From contig SMXR01000057.1 in assembly GCA_004356215.1 (NCBI GenBank), positions 1-20,717 on the forward strand: a stretch of 20,717 nucleotides of DNA, read 5' to 3'. The DNA is from Alphaproteobacteria bacterium (GTDB lineage: Bacteria; Pseudomonadota; Alphaproteobacteria; Sphingomonadales; SMXR01). A program made the translations under genes and the position numbers. Under the pieces are notes generated by a model, which was given only the letters and a program-made list of their open reading frames with translations, did no database searches and was not told where the DNA came from. Shown in pieces: positions 7,510 to 15,709 of this stretch. Each line of letters begins with the position of its first letter. Within the stretch, counting starts at the first letter, position 1.

Positions 7510-8431
7510 ACCTAAACCCGAAAAAGAAAGTTTCCTTGAAGCGTCTTTTCTTGGCCAACTGAAAATCTTTTATTTTCTGCCCCCCCAGGAAAAGACCAAT
7601 CGGTTTTTACCGCTTATTATTGCAGTCATGGCTTTTTTGACGATTTTAGGGTCAGCAGCCGGGCTGGCAATTTACAATGCCACTGATGATTGGTCAGCAG
7701 AATTATCACAGGTTATGACCGTTCAAATTGTTAATCCTGATGCCGATGAACGGGCAAGACAGGTAAGAGAAGTTCTAAACGTTCTAGAAAGAACCGCCGG
7801 GGTCGAAGTGGCAGAGGAAATTCCCCTGAGTGATCTGAAAGCCCTTTTGGAACCCTGGCTTGGCACCGGAAATGTTACCGAGGATTTACCTATTCCGGCC
7901 ATGATTTCAATCACCATTCGATCAGGTGCCAGAATTGATACAGCCTCTTTGAATGTGCGCCTGCAAGCCAAGGCACCCGATGCCAGCCTTGATGATCATC
8001 AGCAATGGATCGGCCAAATGACCTCACTTTCGACCATGATTCAAATTGCTGTTTTTGTAAGTATTGCCCTTATTATATTAACTACAGTTGCCATGGTCAT
8101 GTTCGCCACCAGGGCAGCTCTCGCAGCCCACCGGGAGACGGTGGAAATTGTTCATTTAATTGGGGCACGGGACGCATTGATTTCAAGCGAGTTCAGAAAA
8201 CTTTTTATGATCCACGGCTTTAAGGGGGGGATGATTGGGCTGGCTGCGGCAGTTTTGACCTTGGTCTTGATTTTTTATCTGACCGAGAGCATTGGCGGTG
8301 CTTTATTACCCAGGCTGGATTTAAATTTAGGGCAAATGATTTTTTTGGGACTGATTCCCCTAATGACTGCCTTATTAAGTATGTGGACTGCGGACATGAC
8401 AGTGCGACATGCCCTCAATAAAATGGTATAG
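7499..8431 (+). CDS. ftsX: Cell division permease FtsX
   Basis: FtsX is the membrane partner of FtsE. The 310 residues carry four membrane segments: about 36-58, 180-206, 241-264 and 278-300. A large periplasmic loop (60-180) between the first two is where FtsX contacts hydrolase activators. The FtsX motif ETVEIVHLIGA (213-223) sits in the cytoplasmic loop that contacts FtsE. The ATG lies inside the ftsE end (11-base overlap). The partner hydrolase or EnvC-like activator is not in this window. Downstream genes follow within 16 bases, suggesting one transcript with the DUF218 and acyltransferase genes. Confidence 0.94.
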   Translation: MTNKPKPEKESFLEASFLGQLKIFYFLPPQEKTNRFLPLIIAVMAFLTILGSAAGLAIYNATDDWSAELSQVMTVQIVNPDADERARQVREVLNVLERTAGVEVAEEIPLSDLKALLEPWLGTGNVTEDLPIPAMISITIRSGARIDTASLNVRLQAKAPDASLDDHQQWIGQMTSLSTMIQIAVFVSIALIILTTVAMVMFATRAALAAHRETVEIVHLIGARDALISSEFRKLFMIHGFKGGMIGLAAAVLTLVLIFYLTESIGGALLPRLDLNLGQMIFLGLIPLMTALLSMWTADMTVRHALNKMV

Positions 8432-8447
8432 GGTTAGTTAGGTTGTT

Positions 8448-9017
8448 ATGGGCTTTTCGCTTTATAAATATAAACGCCTTACCATCAGAATTTTTAACCT
8501 GATCTTTTTTGTAGGCGTTCTTTGGGCCTTTGGGTTTGCCGGGTTTCTTTTGACGGTCCAAAACCAGACCGCTTCGGAGACTCAAGCAGACGGGATTGTG
8601 GTTTTAACCGGCGGCCCCGGGCGTATTGATGAGGGTTTTGCGGTTTTGGCAAGTGGGCGAGGTGCCCGGCTTTTAATATCCGGGGTAAACCAAACCCTTG
8701 ATAATCAAACTATTCTTCAAGCCATAGGCCGGGGTCAGGAACTTCTGGAATGCTGTGTCGACCCCGGACGCAATGCCACTGACACTAAATCTAATGCCCT
8801 TGAAGCAGCGGCCTGGGCCAAGGAAAAGAATTTCAAGTCGATTATTTTAATCACTTCTGATTTTCATATGCCCAGAAGTTTAAACGCCTTTACAGAATTT
8901 GCACCGGACTTAAAAATTATATCCCACCCTGTCGTAGCCGAGGTTTCACCCTTAACAGTAATGTTGGAATATAATAAATACTTATTAAGTCTTGCCGATA
9001 TTGATTTGAAAACCTAA
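8448..9017 (+). CDS. YdcF-like DUF218 membrane protein
   Basis: One N-terminal membrane helix (about residues 15-36) precedes a DUF218 domain, as in E. coli YdcF/SanA/ElyC. Conserved blocks are ADGIVVLTGGPGRIDEG (47-63), LLISGV (75-80), the ATDTKSNA segment (110-117) and ITSDFHMPRS (135-144), which includes the conserved histidine and arginine. ElyC and SanA affect envelope integrity and cell-wall precursor use; the enzymatic activity of this family member is unknown. It starts 16 bases after ftsX and is followed nine bases later by the plsC-like gene, a cluster repeated in other alphaproteobacteria. The ribosome binding site is weak. Confidence 0.88.
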   Translation: MGFSLYKYKRLTIRIFNLIFFVGVLWAFGFAGFLLTVQNQTASETQADGIVVLTGGPGRIDEGFAVLASGRGARLLISGVNQTLDNQTILQAIGRGQELLECCVDPGRNATDTKSNALEAAAWAKEKNFKSIILITSDFHMPRSLNAFTEFAPDLKIISHPVVAEVSPLTVMLEYNKYLLSLADIDLKT

Positions 9018-9026
9018 ATCTTGGTT

Positions 9027-9752
9027 ATGAAATATATCCGAACCATTTTGTTTAATATTGCCTTTTACCTTTGGACAGGGCTGTGCACCCTGATGACCCT
9101 GCTTACCTTGCCCCTGCCCTTTAAGTGGGCTTTTTTTCCGCAGGATATCTGGGCCTGGGGAACGAATAAAGTGCTTTGGGTGGCCGGAATGCGGGTGGAA
9201 TTCCGGGGATTGGAAAATATTCCTGACCGGCCGTGCCTGATTTGCTCTAAACACCAATCCGCCTTTGATACCATTGTATTTTTTTCCATCCTTCCCAAGG
9301 CTGCCATTGTTTGCAAAAAGGAATTGCTGGAGCTGCCTATTTTTGGCTGGTACATGAAAAAGATTGAAGAAATCCCCATTGACCGTTCGGCAGGTGGAGC
9401 AGCCATAAAAGAAATGGTGCGGGCCTCAAAAAAAGCGCTGGGAAAAGGCCGGTCTATAATTATATTTCCTGAAGGCACACGGGTGGGTGTTGGCAAAAAG
9501 AAAGAATTCCAACCCGGCATTTATGCCCTTTATAAAATGTTGAAGGTGCCGGTAGTCCCGGTGGCTTTAAATTCAGGTTATTTTTGGCCCAGTGGCCAAT
9601 TTTTGAAAAAACCCGGGACGATTGTTCTGGAATTCCTTCCACCCATTCCAGCGGATTTGGAAAAAGAGAGTTTTATGAACACGCTAGAAAATGAGATGAA
9701 TTCCGCCACAGCAAAACTAATAACCGAAGCTAACAAGGGTAAAAGTTCATGA
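9027..9752 (+). CDS. plsC: 1-acyl-sn-glycerol-3-phosphate acyltransferase (PlsC-like)
   Basis: This membrane-associated enzyme would acylate lysophosphatidic acid to phosphatidic acid in phospholipid synthesis. The 241 residues contain an N-terminal hydrophobic segment (about 5-30), the catalytic HQSAFD box (76-81, the HX4D motif), the glycerophosphate-binding FPEGTR (147-152) and the fourth block VPVVPVALNSG (174-184). I chose ATG 9027; a TTG at 9021 would add only two residues, and neither has a strong ribosome binding site. The TGA stop overlaps the next gene's ATG (ATGA). Other lysophospholipid acyltransferase specificities are possible, so the symbol is by family. Confidence 0.88.
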   Translation: MKYIRTILFNIAFYLWTGLCTLMTLLTLPLPFKWAFFPQDIWAWGTNKVLWVAGMRVEFRGLENIPDRPCLICSKHQSAFDTIVFFSILPKAAIVCKKELLELPIFGWYMKKIEEIPIDRSAGGAAIKEMVRASKKALGKGRSIIIFPEGTRVGVGKKKEFQPGIYALYKMLKVPVVPVALNSGYFWPSGQFLKKPGTIVLEFLPPIPADLEKESFMNTLENEMNSATAKLITEANKGKSS

Positions 9753-10744
9753 AATTGAAGCCTATTAGCTTTATCCTTTTGGCCGGACTTATGGGCTATG
9801 TTGGATACTGGTATTTTCTCTCACTTAACACCGATATTTATCTGGAAAAAATGGCTGAAAGATTGGCCCAACAGGGTGCCGCCTTTGAGTATGCTTCCTA
9901 TGAAGTTTCCGGGTTTCCATACCGCCTGGTTTTAACCTTTGAAAATCCGGTGTTCAAGTTCCAGAACGGCCCTTTGGAGATTGTGGTCAATAGCACTAAA
10001 ATGGATGTGATTGCCCAACCCTGGAATCTGAGCCACATCATTTTTTTTCCTGAAGACACGGAAATTCAATTGTCTTATGCGGCACAGGAAATGACCTTGA
10101 AGCCAGAACATTTGGGTTTTAGTTTTCATGATTTGGGCGGGGATAGATACAGGTTATCATCAGAATTCACAGGGGTGGAAATCAGCTCCAACCTTGAAAC
10201 CGGAGTTCCTGTAAAGCTGGATACGATGGCGTTTCATTTGCGCAAGGAAATCCAGGAAATTCAGGAAGCTGAAGGTTTGTTTGAGCCAAAGTTACTGGAA
10301 TTGGGCCTTTCCGGCACAAGGGGGAAAGAATTTTCATTCGAGGTTACTTCTTCGTTTCGCGGCCAAGAGGTTCCTGAAATGACCCGACCAGCCCTGGAGG
10401 TTTGGCGCAACCATGGAGGAACGTTTGAAATTGATAAACTACAAATTTCCCAGTTTGGCCAGACGTTTGAAGGGGCCGGCAGTTTTACTCTGGACAATCA
10501 ATTTCGCCCTCTTGGGGTGTTCAGTATAGAGGGGGCTTCGCCAAAAGAAATTTTAAAGTTTTTTACTGCCAACCGCTGGATAGGAGAGACGGATGCGGTG
10601 TTGGTTGGGAGTTTTATTGACACTTTACCCAAAGATGCCAACGGAAATGATTTCATTTTCCCACTGGCGTTTAGTATTCAGGAGGGGTTTTTAACTCTTG
10701 GCCCGGCCAGGCTTAAGGAAATTGGCCCAATTATCCCCGAATAA
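9749..10744 (+). CDS. DUF2125 domain envelope protein
   Basis: The 331-residue protein begins with an uncleaved or signal-like helix (about residues 5-24), followed by a long beta-rich, probably periplasmic region. Segments such as SYEVSGFPYRLVLTFENP (near residues 50-67) and later repeats of short beta strands match DUF2125, a family of unknown function common in alphaproteobacteria. The ATGA overlap with plsC implies coupling. Its TAA stop directly abuts the stop of the convergent methyltransferase gene with no intervening base. The beta-rich build resembles AsmA/YdgA-like envelope proteins, but that is only a structural impression. Confidence 0.78.
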   Translation: MKLKPISFILLAGLMGYVGYWYFLSLNTDIYLEKMAERLAQQGAAFEYASYEVSGFPYRLVLTFENPVFKFQNGPLEIVVNSTKMDVIAQPWNLSHIIFFPEDTEIQLSYAAQEMTLKPEHLGFSFHDLGGDRYRLSSEFTGVEISSNLETGVPVKLDTMAFHLRKEIQEIQEAEGLFEPKLLELGLSGTRGKEFSFEVTSSFRGQEVPEMTRPALEVWRNHGGTFEIDKLQISQFGQTFEGAGSFTLDNQFRPLGVFSIEGASPKEILKFFTANRWIGETDAVLVGSFIDTLPKDANGNDFIFPLAFSIQEGFLTLGPARLKEIGPIIPE

Positions 10745-11503
10745 CTAGGACACAACCGGTTTCGCTGGCGAGGTTCTGTAGGCCGGTGTCGGCCGGCATG
10801 TAGCTGGAGTAGTGTGCTTTTCAGCTTCAAAAATTAAAAACCCGGGAAATCCAACCGACCCACCACCTGACAAAGTTTTAAGTAAACCGGAAAAAAGAAC
10901 TGTTCCAAAAAAATCCACCGGTAGACCGTAGGAAGCGCCAAAATTTCCAGTAATTGTAAAACCCTTCTCCTTCAGCAGGGTTTTAATTTCCCTGAAAAGA
11001 AATCCCGTCGTCGCTGCTGTTGTAGGTATGCCGGATTTTCTCCATGCGCCTTTTTTATTGGGAACCATCATAAAAACCCGCCCACCGGGGGACAAAACCT
11101 TCCAAACTTCTTCCAAAAAAGACACTGGATCCTCCATGTATTCCAAAGCATGAAAGATAAGGGCGCGGTCATAACTGCCTGGGTGGAGTGGTAGATGGGT
11201 CTCATCGCCCATGGCGGAATAATTTTTGCCATTCTTTATCATTTTTTTGGGCCCCAGAAAGGCTGGCGTGAAAAGAGCAAAACTGGCAGCTTTTGACGAA
11301 ACCGCCTTTAGACCTGGAGGGGGGTAACCCAGACACAAGGTATGGCACCGGGCAATATCTGCTTCAGACCAACTTCGAATCAACAGATTTTCAATTTCGT
11401 TTGAAAGGTAATTTCCCGATGTCGTTTTATAAAAAGCTTCAAAATTCTTCACTGTCAAACCCAAAGAGCCGGGTTTCGGGTCCAGCTTGGAGCGCCCAGT
11501 CAT
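10745..11503 (-). CDS. Class I SAM-dependent methyltransferase
   Basis: A Rossmann methyltransferase of 252 residues is indicated by a degenerate SAM-binding motif I (LCLGYPPPG, 57-65), an acidic/aromatic motif II region LPLHPGSYDRALIFHALEYMEDP (104-126) and the post-motif LSPGGRVFMMVPN (137-149), in the order seen in Methyltransf_11 proteins. Motif I lacks the usual GxGxG spacing, so SAM binding may be altered, but this form is known in related alphaproteobacterial proteins. The substrate cannot be read. The ATG is one base after the lipoprotein stop, so it is the last gene of the Mla-like operon. No clear ribosome binding site is seen. No function in lipid transport is implied beyond position. 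Confidence 0.82.
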   Translation of the reverse strand: MTGRSKLDPKPGSLGLTVKNFEAFYKTTSGNYLSNEIENLLIRSWSEADIARCHTLCLGYPPPGLKAVSSKAASFALFTPAFLGPKKMIKNGKNYSAMGDETHLPLHPGSYDRALIFHALEYMEDPVSFLEEVWKVLSPGGRVFMMVPNKKGAWRKSGIPTTAATTGFLFREIKTLLKEKGFTITGNFGASYGLPVDFFGTVLFSGLLKTLSGGGSVGFPGFLIFEAEKHTTPATCRPTPAYRTSPAKPVVS

Positions 11504-11504
11504 T

Positions 11505-12122
11505 TTAGTTAACCGTTTGTTGTAACCAACCAGATACTTCGTCGGTTATTCTGCTTAAGGCCTCATTAAAAGCCTGAATAATTGCGTCCTTGGAGTTGGC
11601 GCTAGCTCTAACTTCTTGTGAAAAACTCTGGCGTGATAATACCCGCAACGGGCTTACCGCGATAAGGTCGGCAGAAATCTCGATAACCACCGTGGGGTTG
11701 ACATCACCATTCAAATGTAAACTGAAATCCCGGATATCCACTTCCAGCCGGTACTCATGAACCAAGGCGGTATGTTTGCGGTTGATCACCAGCCAGTCAT
11801 TGGTGCCATCAAGTGCAATCAACAAATACCGGGCAACCAGGTTTGGTCCCTTATCGCTCCATCTGGCATTGGCCAGGTAAACAATTTCATTATCGCTGGG
11901 TTTGACGGCTATTTTTTCCGTGTTAATAAAGGCTGGAAATGTCAGCCTTTCCATCAGCAAAGTTTTTCCCGTTTCCCCCGAAGCCATGGAATCTGTTTTG
12001 GTAATGCTTAAATCGTAAATATTGTCTGGGACCTTGTCCCCGCCAAAGTCCAGGAGTGACCCACAACCACCAATAAAAAGGAAAGACACCAGGGTCAGGG
12101 CATTTAAAATAAAGGTTTTCAT
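11505..12122 (-). CDS. PqiC-like ABC transport auxiliary lipoprotein
   Basis: This lipoprotein of 205 residues starts MKTFILNALT and has a signal peptide with lipobox IGGC (Cys20). The mature domain, with NIYDLSI, ERLTFPAF and the pattern IVYLANARWSD, matches ABC_trans_aux (PF03886; PqiC/YmbA family), which forms part of MCE-type lipid transport systems at the outer membrane. I chose the ATG at 12122 because the signal peptide begins there and GGAG lies nine bases upstream; an in-frame start at 12197 adds 25 polar residues and buries it. The gene begins four bases after the mlaD stop. It likely bridges the MlaD assembly to the outer membrane. Confidence 0.82.
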   Translation of the reverse strand: MKTFILNALTLVSFLFIGGCGSLLDFGGDKVPDNIYDLSITKTDSMASGETGKTLLMERLTFPAFINTEKIAVKPSDNEIVYLANARWSDKGPNLVARYLLIALDGTNDWLVINRKHTALVHEYRLEVDIRDFSLHLNGDVNPTVVIEISADLIAVSPLRVLSRQSFSQEVRASANSKDAIIQAFNEALSRITDEVSGWLQQTVN

Positions 12123-12126
12123 AATA

Positions 12127-13029
12127 TCACTCCACTTCGTATTCTGGATCCTTGCGAGAGAAAATAATTTCAGAGGGGTTTTCTTCCAGACGCCCAATAA
12201 GGCTGTTCATTGTCTGGGTTAAGTCACGAATGTCCAAAAGCAAAAGATTAATTTCGGGCAGGGAATTTCCGGTAAACGCAGTTACGTTTTTCTGGTTATC
12301 GGCCACAAGTTGATCAACCCTTGCCACCAACTGGTTAGCCTGTCCTGCCAATAACCGGAATTCCTTGGCGGCAGGTTGTAGCTCATTTTCGAACATGCTT
12401 TGGGCAGAATTCAGGGTGTCCTTCAAGGCCACCATCCCCTCCCTGAGGGTTTCAACCTCCCCCGCCAGGCCTTTCGTTAAGGTTTCAACGTTAGAAATTG
12501 ACTGGCTGATATTTTGAATATTTTCATCACCAAGGATCCGATTGATGCGGGTTAGGGTTTCAGCAGCCTTGTGGATCAAATCCGGGGCGCTCACAAAAAA
12601 TTCCGCAATGGGTGATGGGGTCGAGGGTATTACAGGTCTCGCTTCGCCGGGTTTGGCAACCAGCAACCGGCCTCCTGGCGGGCCGCCCATAACCTGAACC
12701 GAAAGCACGCCGGTTATCCCCTGCATGGCCAGGGTTGCTGTGGTGCCTTCCAAAATTGGCACGTCCGCCCTGATTTTTACCCCGACATAAACCAGCTGGG
12801 TGTTTTCGGAATCAATTGCAATTTCCAAAACATCCCCGACTGGAATGCCGTTGAATAAAACCGAACTGGATTTATCCAGACCAAGGACAGATTCTTCAAA
12901 ATAAATATCGTATTCACTATATTCCCTGCCCCCTTCAAATTTTGAAGCCCAAACCAAAAATATAAAAAGCGAGGCCATAAACAGGATAACAAAGGATCCA
13001 ATCAGGACATGATGTGATTTAGTTTCCAA
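12127..13029 (-). CDS. mlaD: MlaD-like MCE-domain lipid-binding protein
   Basis: MlaD-type proteins form a periplasmic hexameric ring that passes lipids between the permease and the outer-membrane side. One membrane helix (about residues 8-28) precedes a single MCE domain (about 39-117) with YDIYFEESVLGLDKSSSVLFNG. The remainder (150-290) is a long amphipathic, probably coiled-coil tail with repeated leucines and glutamines, longer than E. coli MlaD. The start is a TTG (METKSHH) preceded closely by GGGAGGGG. It lies between mlaF and the auxiliary lipoprotein. A PqiB-like multi-MCE protein is excluded by the single domain. Confidence 0.88.
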   Translation of the reverse strand: METKSHHVLIGSFVILFMASLFIFLVWASKFEGGREYSEYDIYFEESVLGLDKSSSVLFNGIPVGDVLEIAIDSENTQLVYVGVKIRADVPILEGTTATLAMQGITGVLSVQVMGGPPGGRLLVAKPGEARPVIPSTPSPIAEFFVSAPDLIHKAAETLTRINRILGDENIQNISQSISNVETLTKGLAGEVETLREGMVALKDTLNSAQSMFENELQPAAKEFRLLAGQANQLVARVDQLVADNQKNVTAFTGNSLPEINLLLLDIRDLTQTMNSLIGRLEENPSEIIFSRKDPEYEVE

Positions 13030-13046
13030 TATCCCCTCCCTAATAG

Positions 13047-13850
13047 TTATATTTCGGCCGGCGTCTGATACGGTTTGTGTTGAACCGCACGCCCCCTGGG
13101 CCCATTAAAATACTCCTGAACCCAGGGATTATCAAAATTTTTAACCTCTTCCAGCGCCCCTGAAACGACTACTTTGCCTTTATTTAAAACAGCAACCCTG
13201 TCACAGATGGTATTCAGGGTATCAAGGTCGTGGGTAACCAAAAAGACCGTTAGCCCCAAAGCATTCTGAAGATTTTTGGTTAACGTATCAAAACTGGCCG
13301 CGCCGATAGGATCGAGGCCGGCGGTGGGTTCATCTAAAAACAACAGCTCCGGATCAAGCGCCAAAGCCCGTGCTAGCCCGGCGCGTTTTCGCATTCCGCC
13401 GGATAATTCTGATGGATACTTATGGGCTACTTCGGGCTGGAGCCCGGCAAAACCAAGTTTCAGAAAAGAAATTTCGTCCAAAATTTCTTGTGAAAAATCA
13501 AAATTCTCCCGAATCGGGGCTTGAATGTTTTCGGCTACCGTCAAAGAGCTAAAAAGTGCGCCATCCTGGAACAAAACCCCCCATTTGCGGCGGAACAGTT
13601 TTTGTTCTCCATCGGAAATTTCAGAAAGCTCACGGCCCAAAACATGAATACGGCCCTCCACAGGTTTAATGAGGCCAATAATTGCCTTCAAAAGAACCGA
13701 TTTGCCGGTACCGGAGCCACCGACAAGGCCAACGATCTCGCCCTTTTTAACATCCAAATCAAGATGATCATGGATGGTATTTGGGCCAAAGGCGGTAACC
13801 AGCCCGCGGACCTGAATGGCTAAATCGCTCTTATGTGTTTCTTTTTCCAT
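13047..13850 (-). CDS. mlaF: MlaF-like ABC transporter ATPase
   Basis: The ATPase of the lipid-transport ABC complex. The 267 residues show Walker A GGSGTGKS (44-51), Q-loop LFQDGALF (Gln95), signature LSGGMRKR (149-156), Walker B LLFLDEP (169-175) and switch histidine in VTHDLD (His207). The signature GGMRKR, rather than GGQQQR, is characteristic of MlaF/Ttg2A/Mkl proteins. A run of seven G (TAGGGGGGG) overlapping the mlaE stop forms the ribosome binding site just before the ATG. It should couple ATP hydrolysis to MlaE and MlaD. Confidence 0.92.
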   Translation of the reverse strand: MEKETHKSDLAIQVRGLVTAFGPNTIHDHLDLDVKKGEIVGLVGGSGTGKSVLLKAIIGLIKPVEGRIHVLGRELSEISDGEQKLFRRKWGVLFQDGALFSSLTVAENIQAPIRENFDFSQEILDEISFLKLGFAGLQPEVAHKYPSELSGGMRKRAGLARALALDPELLFLDEPTAGLDPIGAASFDTLTKNLQNALGLTVFLVTHDLDTLNTICDRVAVLNKGKVVVSGALEEVKNFDNPWVQEYFNGPRGRAVQHKPYQTPAEI

Positions 13851-13857
13851 GCCCCCC

Positions 13858-14991
13858 CTAAACGAAGTCTATTGCAGTGAAAAATACCGCAAAAATGGCA
13901 TCCAGGACGATTATGATAAAAATTGACTGAACAACGGATCGAGTGGTATTGATCCCCACGCTCTCGGAACTTCCACTGACACTCAAGCCCTCGAAACAGC
14001 CATTGATGGCAATGATAGCCCCAAAAATAGGCGCTTTGATCAGGCCAACCAAAACCATATTTAAGGTAATGATTTCGTGCAATCGTGAGAAAAACCCGGC
14101 GAAAGATATATCCAGCATATTCCAGGCCATGAGGGCGCCTCCAAGCAACCCCATAATGTCGGCAAAAAATGTCAAAAGCGGAACCGCGATGATCAACGCC
14201 ATCATGCGCGGCAGCACCAACACATCAATCGGGTTCAGGCCCATAGTTTGCATGGCATCAACCTCTTCCTGAACCTTCATGGACCCGATTTCCGCCGTAA
14301 AGGCGCTGCCAGAGCGGCCGGCTACCATAATGGCTGTGAGAATAATTGCCATTTCGCGCAACATTGAAACCGCCAAGAGGTCAACGGCAAAAATTTCCGC
14401 ACCGAATTGGCGCAACTGAACCGCCCCCTGGTTGACAATGACAGCCCCTATCAAAAAGGTCATCATTCCGACTATAAAAAGGGCATTAAACCCAGTTTTT
14501 TCGATTTGTACCGAAAGCGAAGTAAGACGCATGCGGCTTGGATGCAAAAGGGTGAGGAACGCCCGTTCTAGGACCACCCCGATAAAACTTAACAAACGGC
14601 CATACCCGGAACACACGCTGATATGCAGCGAATAAAGTGCCCTAAGGCGTCTGACGATGGCGCTTTCCTCAGTTGGCCGTGCGACGTGCGGCACGTCATA
14701 ACGGCTCATTTTTTGCAGTAAAACTTTCTGGGCCATGGAAAAACCAGTGATGCTAAAGGAGAGTTTTTGATGTACCAGCGGTTTAGTGATTTTGTAGATG
14801 AACCAGGTGCCCATGGAATCCAGAGCCTTTATACTAGCGGCATTAATTTTTACCGCCTTGTCCTTAATATCGGGGACCTGGCTAATTAAATTCCTGAGAT
14901 CAAACGAGAAATCAACCGTCCAGGGGCCACCCAGTTCAATGGTGAATTCTGACCCGGCCTCTGCTACGGTTAGCCACGGTTTTTGATCCAT
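13858..14991 (-). CDS. mlaE: MlaE-family permease with N-terminal STAS domain
   Basis: The first ~95 residues form a STAS domain (MlaB-like) fused to the MlaE permease (about 150-377). In E. coli, MlaB is separate and stabilises MlaF, so the fusion explains why no mlaB gene follows. Permease signatures include LREMAIILTAIMVAGRSGSAF and IGSMKVQEEVDAMQTMGL, with several hydrophobic helices. I chose the ATG at 14991 (MDQKPWL), 11 bases after GGGGAG; a GTG at 15003 would add four residues but lies too close to that site. It is the first gene of the - strand operon. No mlaC-like gene is seen in the window. Confidence 0.88.
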   Translation of the reverse strand: MDQKPWLTVAEAGSEFTIELGGPWTVDFSFDLRNLISQVPDIKDKAVKINAASIKALDSMGTWFIYKITKPLVHQKLSFSITGFSMAQKVLLQKMSRYDVPHVARPTEESAIVRRLRALYSLHISVCSGYGRLLSFIGVVLERAFLTLLHPSRMRLTSLSVQIEKTGFNALFIVGMMTFLIGAVIVNQGAVQLRQFGAEIFAVDLLAVSMLREMAIILTAIMVAGRSGSAFTAEIGSMKVQEEVDAMQTMGLNPIDVLVLPRMMALIIAVPLLTFFADIMGLLGGALMAWNMLDISFAGFFSRLHEIITLNMVLVGLIKAPIFGAIIAINGCFEGLSVSGSSESVGINTTRSVVQSIFIIIVLDAIFAVFFTAIDFV

Positions 14992-14999
14992 GTTTTTTC

Positions 15000-15155
15000 T
15001 CACTCCCCAACCCGATTACTGTAGCCAAGTTCCCCTCCGATGGCCAGCCTTTCACCTATCACAAATTGTTTAGCGAACCCTTCAAAGTCAGGATACGAAA
15101 CAAAGGCTGTATTTGGAGGGATGTTTTTGCTACCAAAGAATTTGCAAGGGGGCAT
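15000..15155 (-). CDS. Possible small ORF ahead of mlaE
   Basis: An open frame of 51 codons (MPPCKFFGSK at the start, GELGYSNRVG near the end) stops eight bases before the mlaE ATG, with its last codons forming the GGGGAG ribosome binding site of mlaE. It shows no recognised domain. On the opposite strand this region is also open as a possible TspO extension, so at most one reading is likely real. I include it with low confidence because the reading frame extends uninterrupted and abuts mlaE, which could instead be an unannotated leader or chance. Confidence 0.18.
   Translation of the reverse strand: MPPCKFFGSKNIPPNTAFVSYPDFEGFAKQFVIGERLAIGGELGYSNRVGE
15146..15152 (+). promoter_or_regulatory. 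Ribosome binding site that favours the TspO start at 15160
   Basis: AAGGGGG lies seven bases upstream of ATG 15160 and is the best such site on the + strand ahead of the TspO coding region. The alternative ATG at 15220 has only an A-run before it. Confidence 0.45.
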
Positions 15156-15159
15156 AGCT

Positions 15160-15699
15160 ATGGATGGGCAGGTGAAAGCATCACCAAGGACCGCGAAACC
15201 CGGGTCTGGTATAAAAAAAATGGAGGAACGGGAAAATCTGTGGCTGGGTTTGACCGGGTGGCTGGTCCTTTGCTATTCCGCCTCAATCACTGGTGACCTT
15301 GCCTCAGCCCCCCAAATCATGGGTTGGTACAATAATCTGGAAAAACCTTTTTTTACACCCGGGGATGAAATTTTCCGCCCGGTCTGGACCCTGCTTTATA
15401 CCACCATGGCCTTTGCCGCGTGGCGCATGTGGATGCTGGTTAAAATATCAGACCAAAAGCGGGTATTTTCACTTTTTTTTCTACAGTTGGGGTTGAATGC
15501 CCTTTGGCCTTTTTTATTTTTCAGGGTTAGGGATATTGGCCTTTCTTTTTTGGTTATCATTATATTGTTGTTCGCTATTATCGCGACCATTTATGCTTTT
15601 CGGCGGATAGATCTGATGGCCTCTTACCTGCTTTATCCCTATGCCCTCTGGATTTCATTTGCCACCGTCCTGAATGGCGAGTTGTGGGTTCTGAATTAA
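15160..15699 (+). CDS. TspO/MBR family (tryptophan-rich sensory) protein
   Basis: A five-helix inner or outer membrane protein of the TspO/peripheral benzodiazepine receptor family, which binds porphyrins and cholesterol-like ligands and has regulatory roles in Rhodobacter. Family features are WYNNLEKPFFTP (56-67) with FRPVWTLLYTTM (72-83), QLGLNALWPFLFF (109-121) and LLYPYALWISFATVLN (157-172). The ATG at 15160 has AAGGGGG upstream and gives 179 residues; the family body starts near WLGLTGW (28-34), so ATG 15220 (159 residues) is a credible alternative. The gene converges on the MFS gene ten bases away. Confidence 0.87.
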   Translation: MDGQVKASPRTAKPGSGIKKMEERENLWLGLTGWLVLCYSASITGDLASAPQIMGWYNNLEKPFFTPGDEIFRPVWTLLYTTMAFAAWRMWMLVKISDQKRVFSLFFLQLGLNALWPFLFFRVRDIGLSFLVIIILLFAIIATIYAFRRIDLMASYLLYPYALWISFATVLNGELWVLN

Positions 15700-15709
15700 G
15701 GTCGGAAGT

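Noticed and set aside
9065..9520. 151-codon - strand frame inside the plsC-like gene
   Set aside because: It lies antisense to the HX4D and FPEGTR motifs of a convincing acyltransferase and has no domain of its own.
10782..10797. GCCGG/CCGGC hairpin near the end of the methyltransferase gene, considered as a terminator
   Set aside because: The stem is only five pairs, lies inside coding sequence, and no T-run follows on either strand.
15049..15178. Nine-base inverted copies (CTTTCACCT and AGGTGAAAG) in the mlaE/TspO gap
   Set aside because: They are short, about 110 bases apart and unsupported by any other symmetry, so chance is the simplest explanation.
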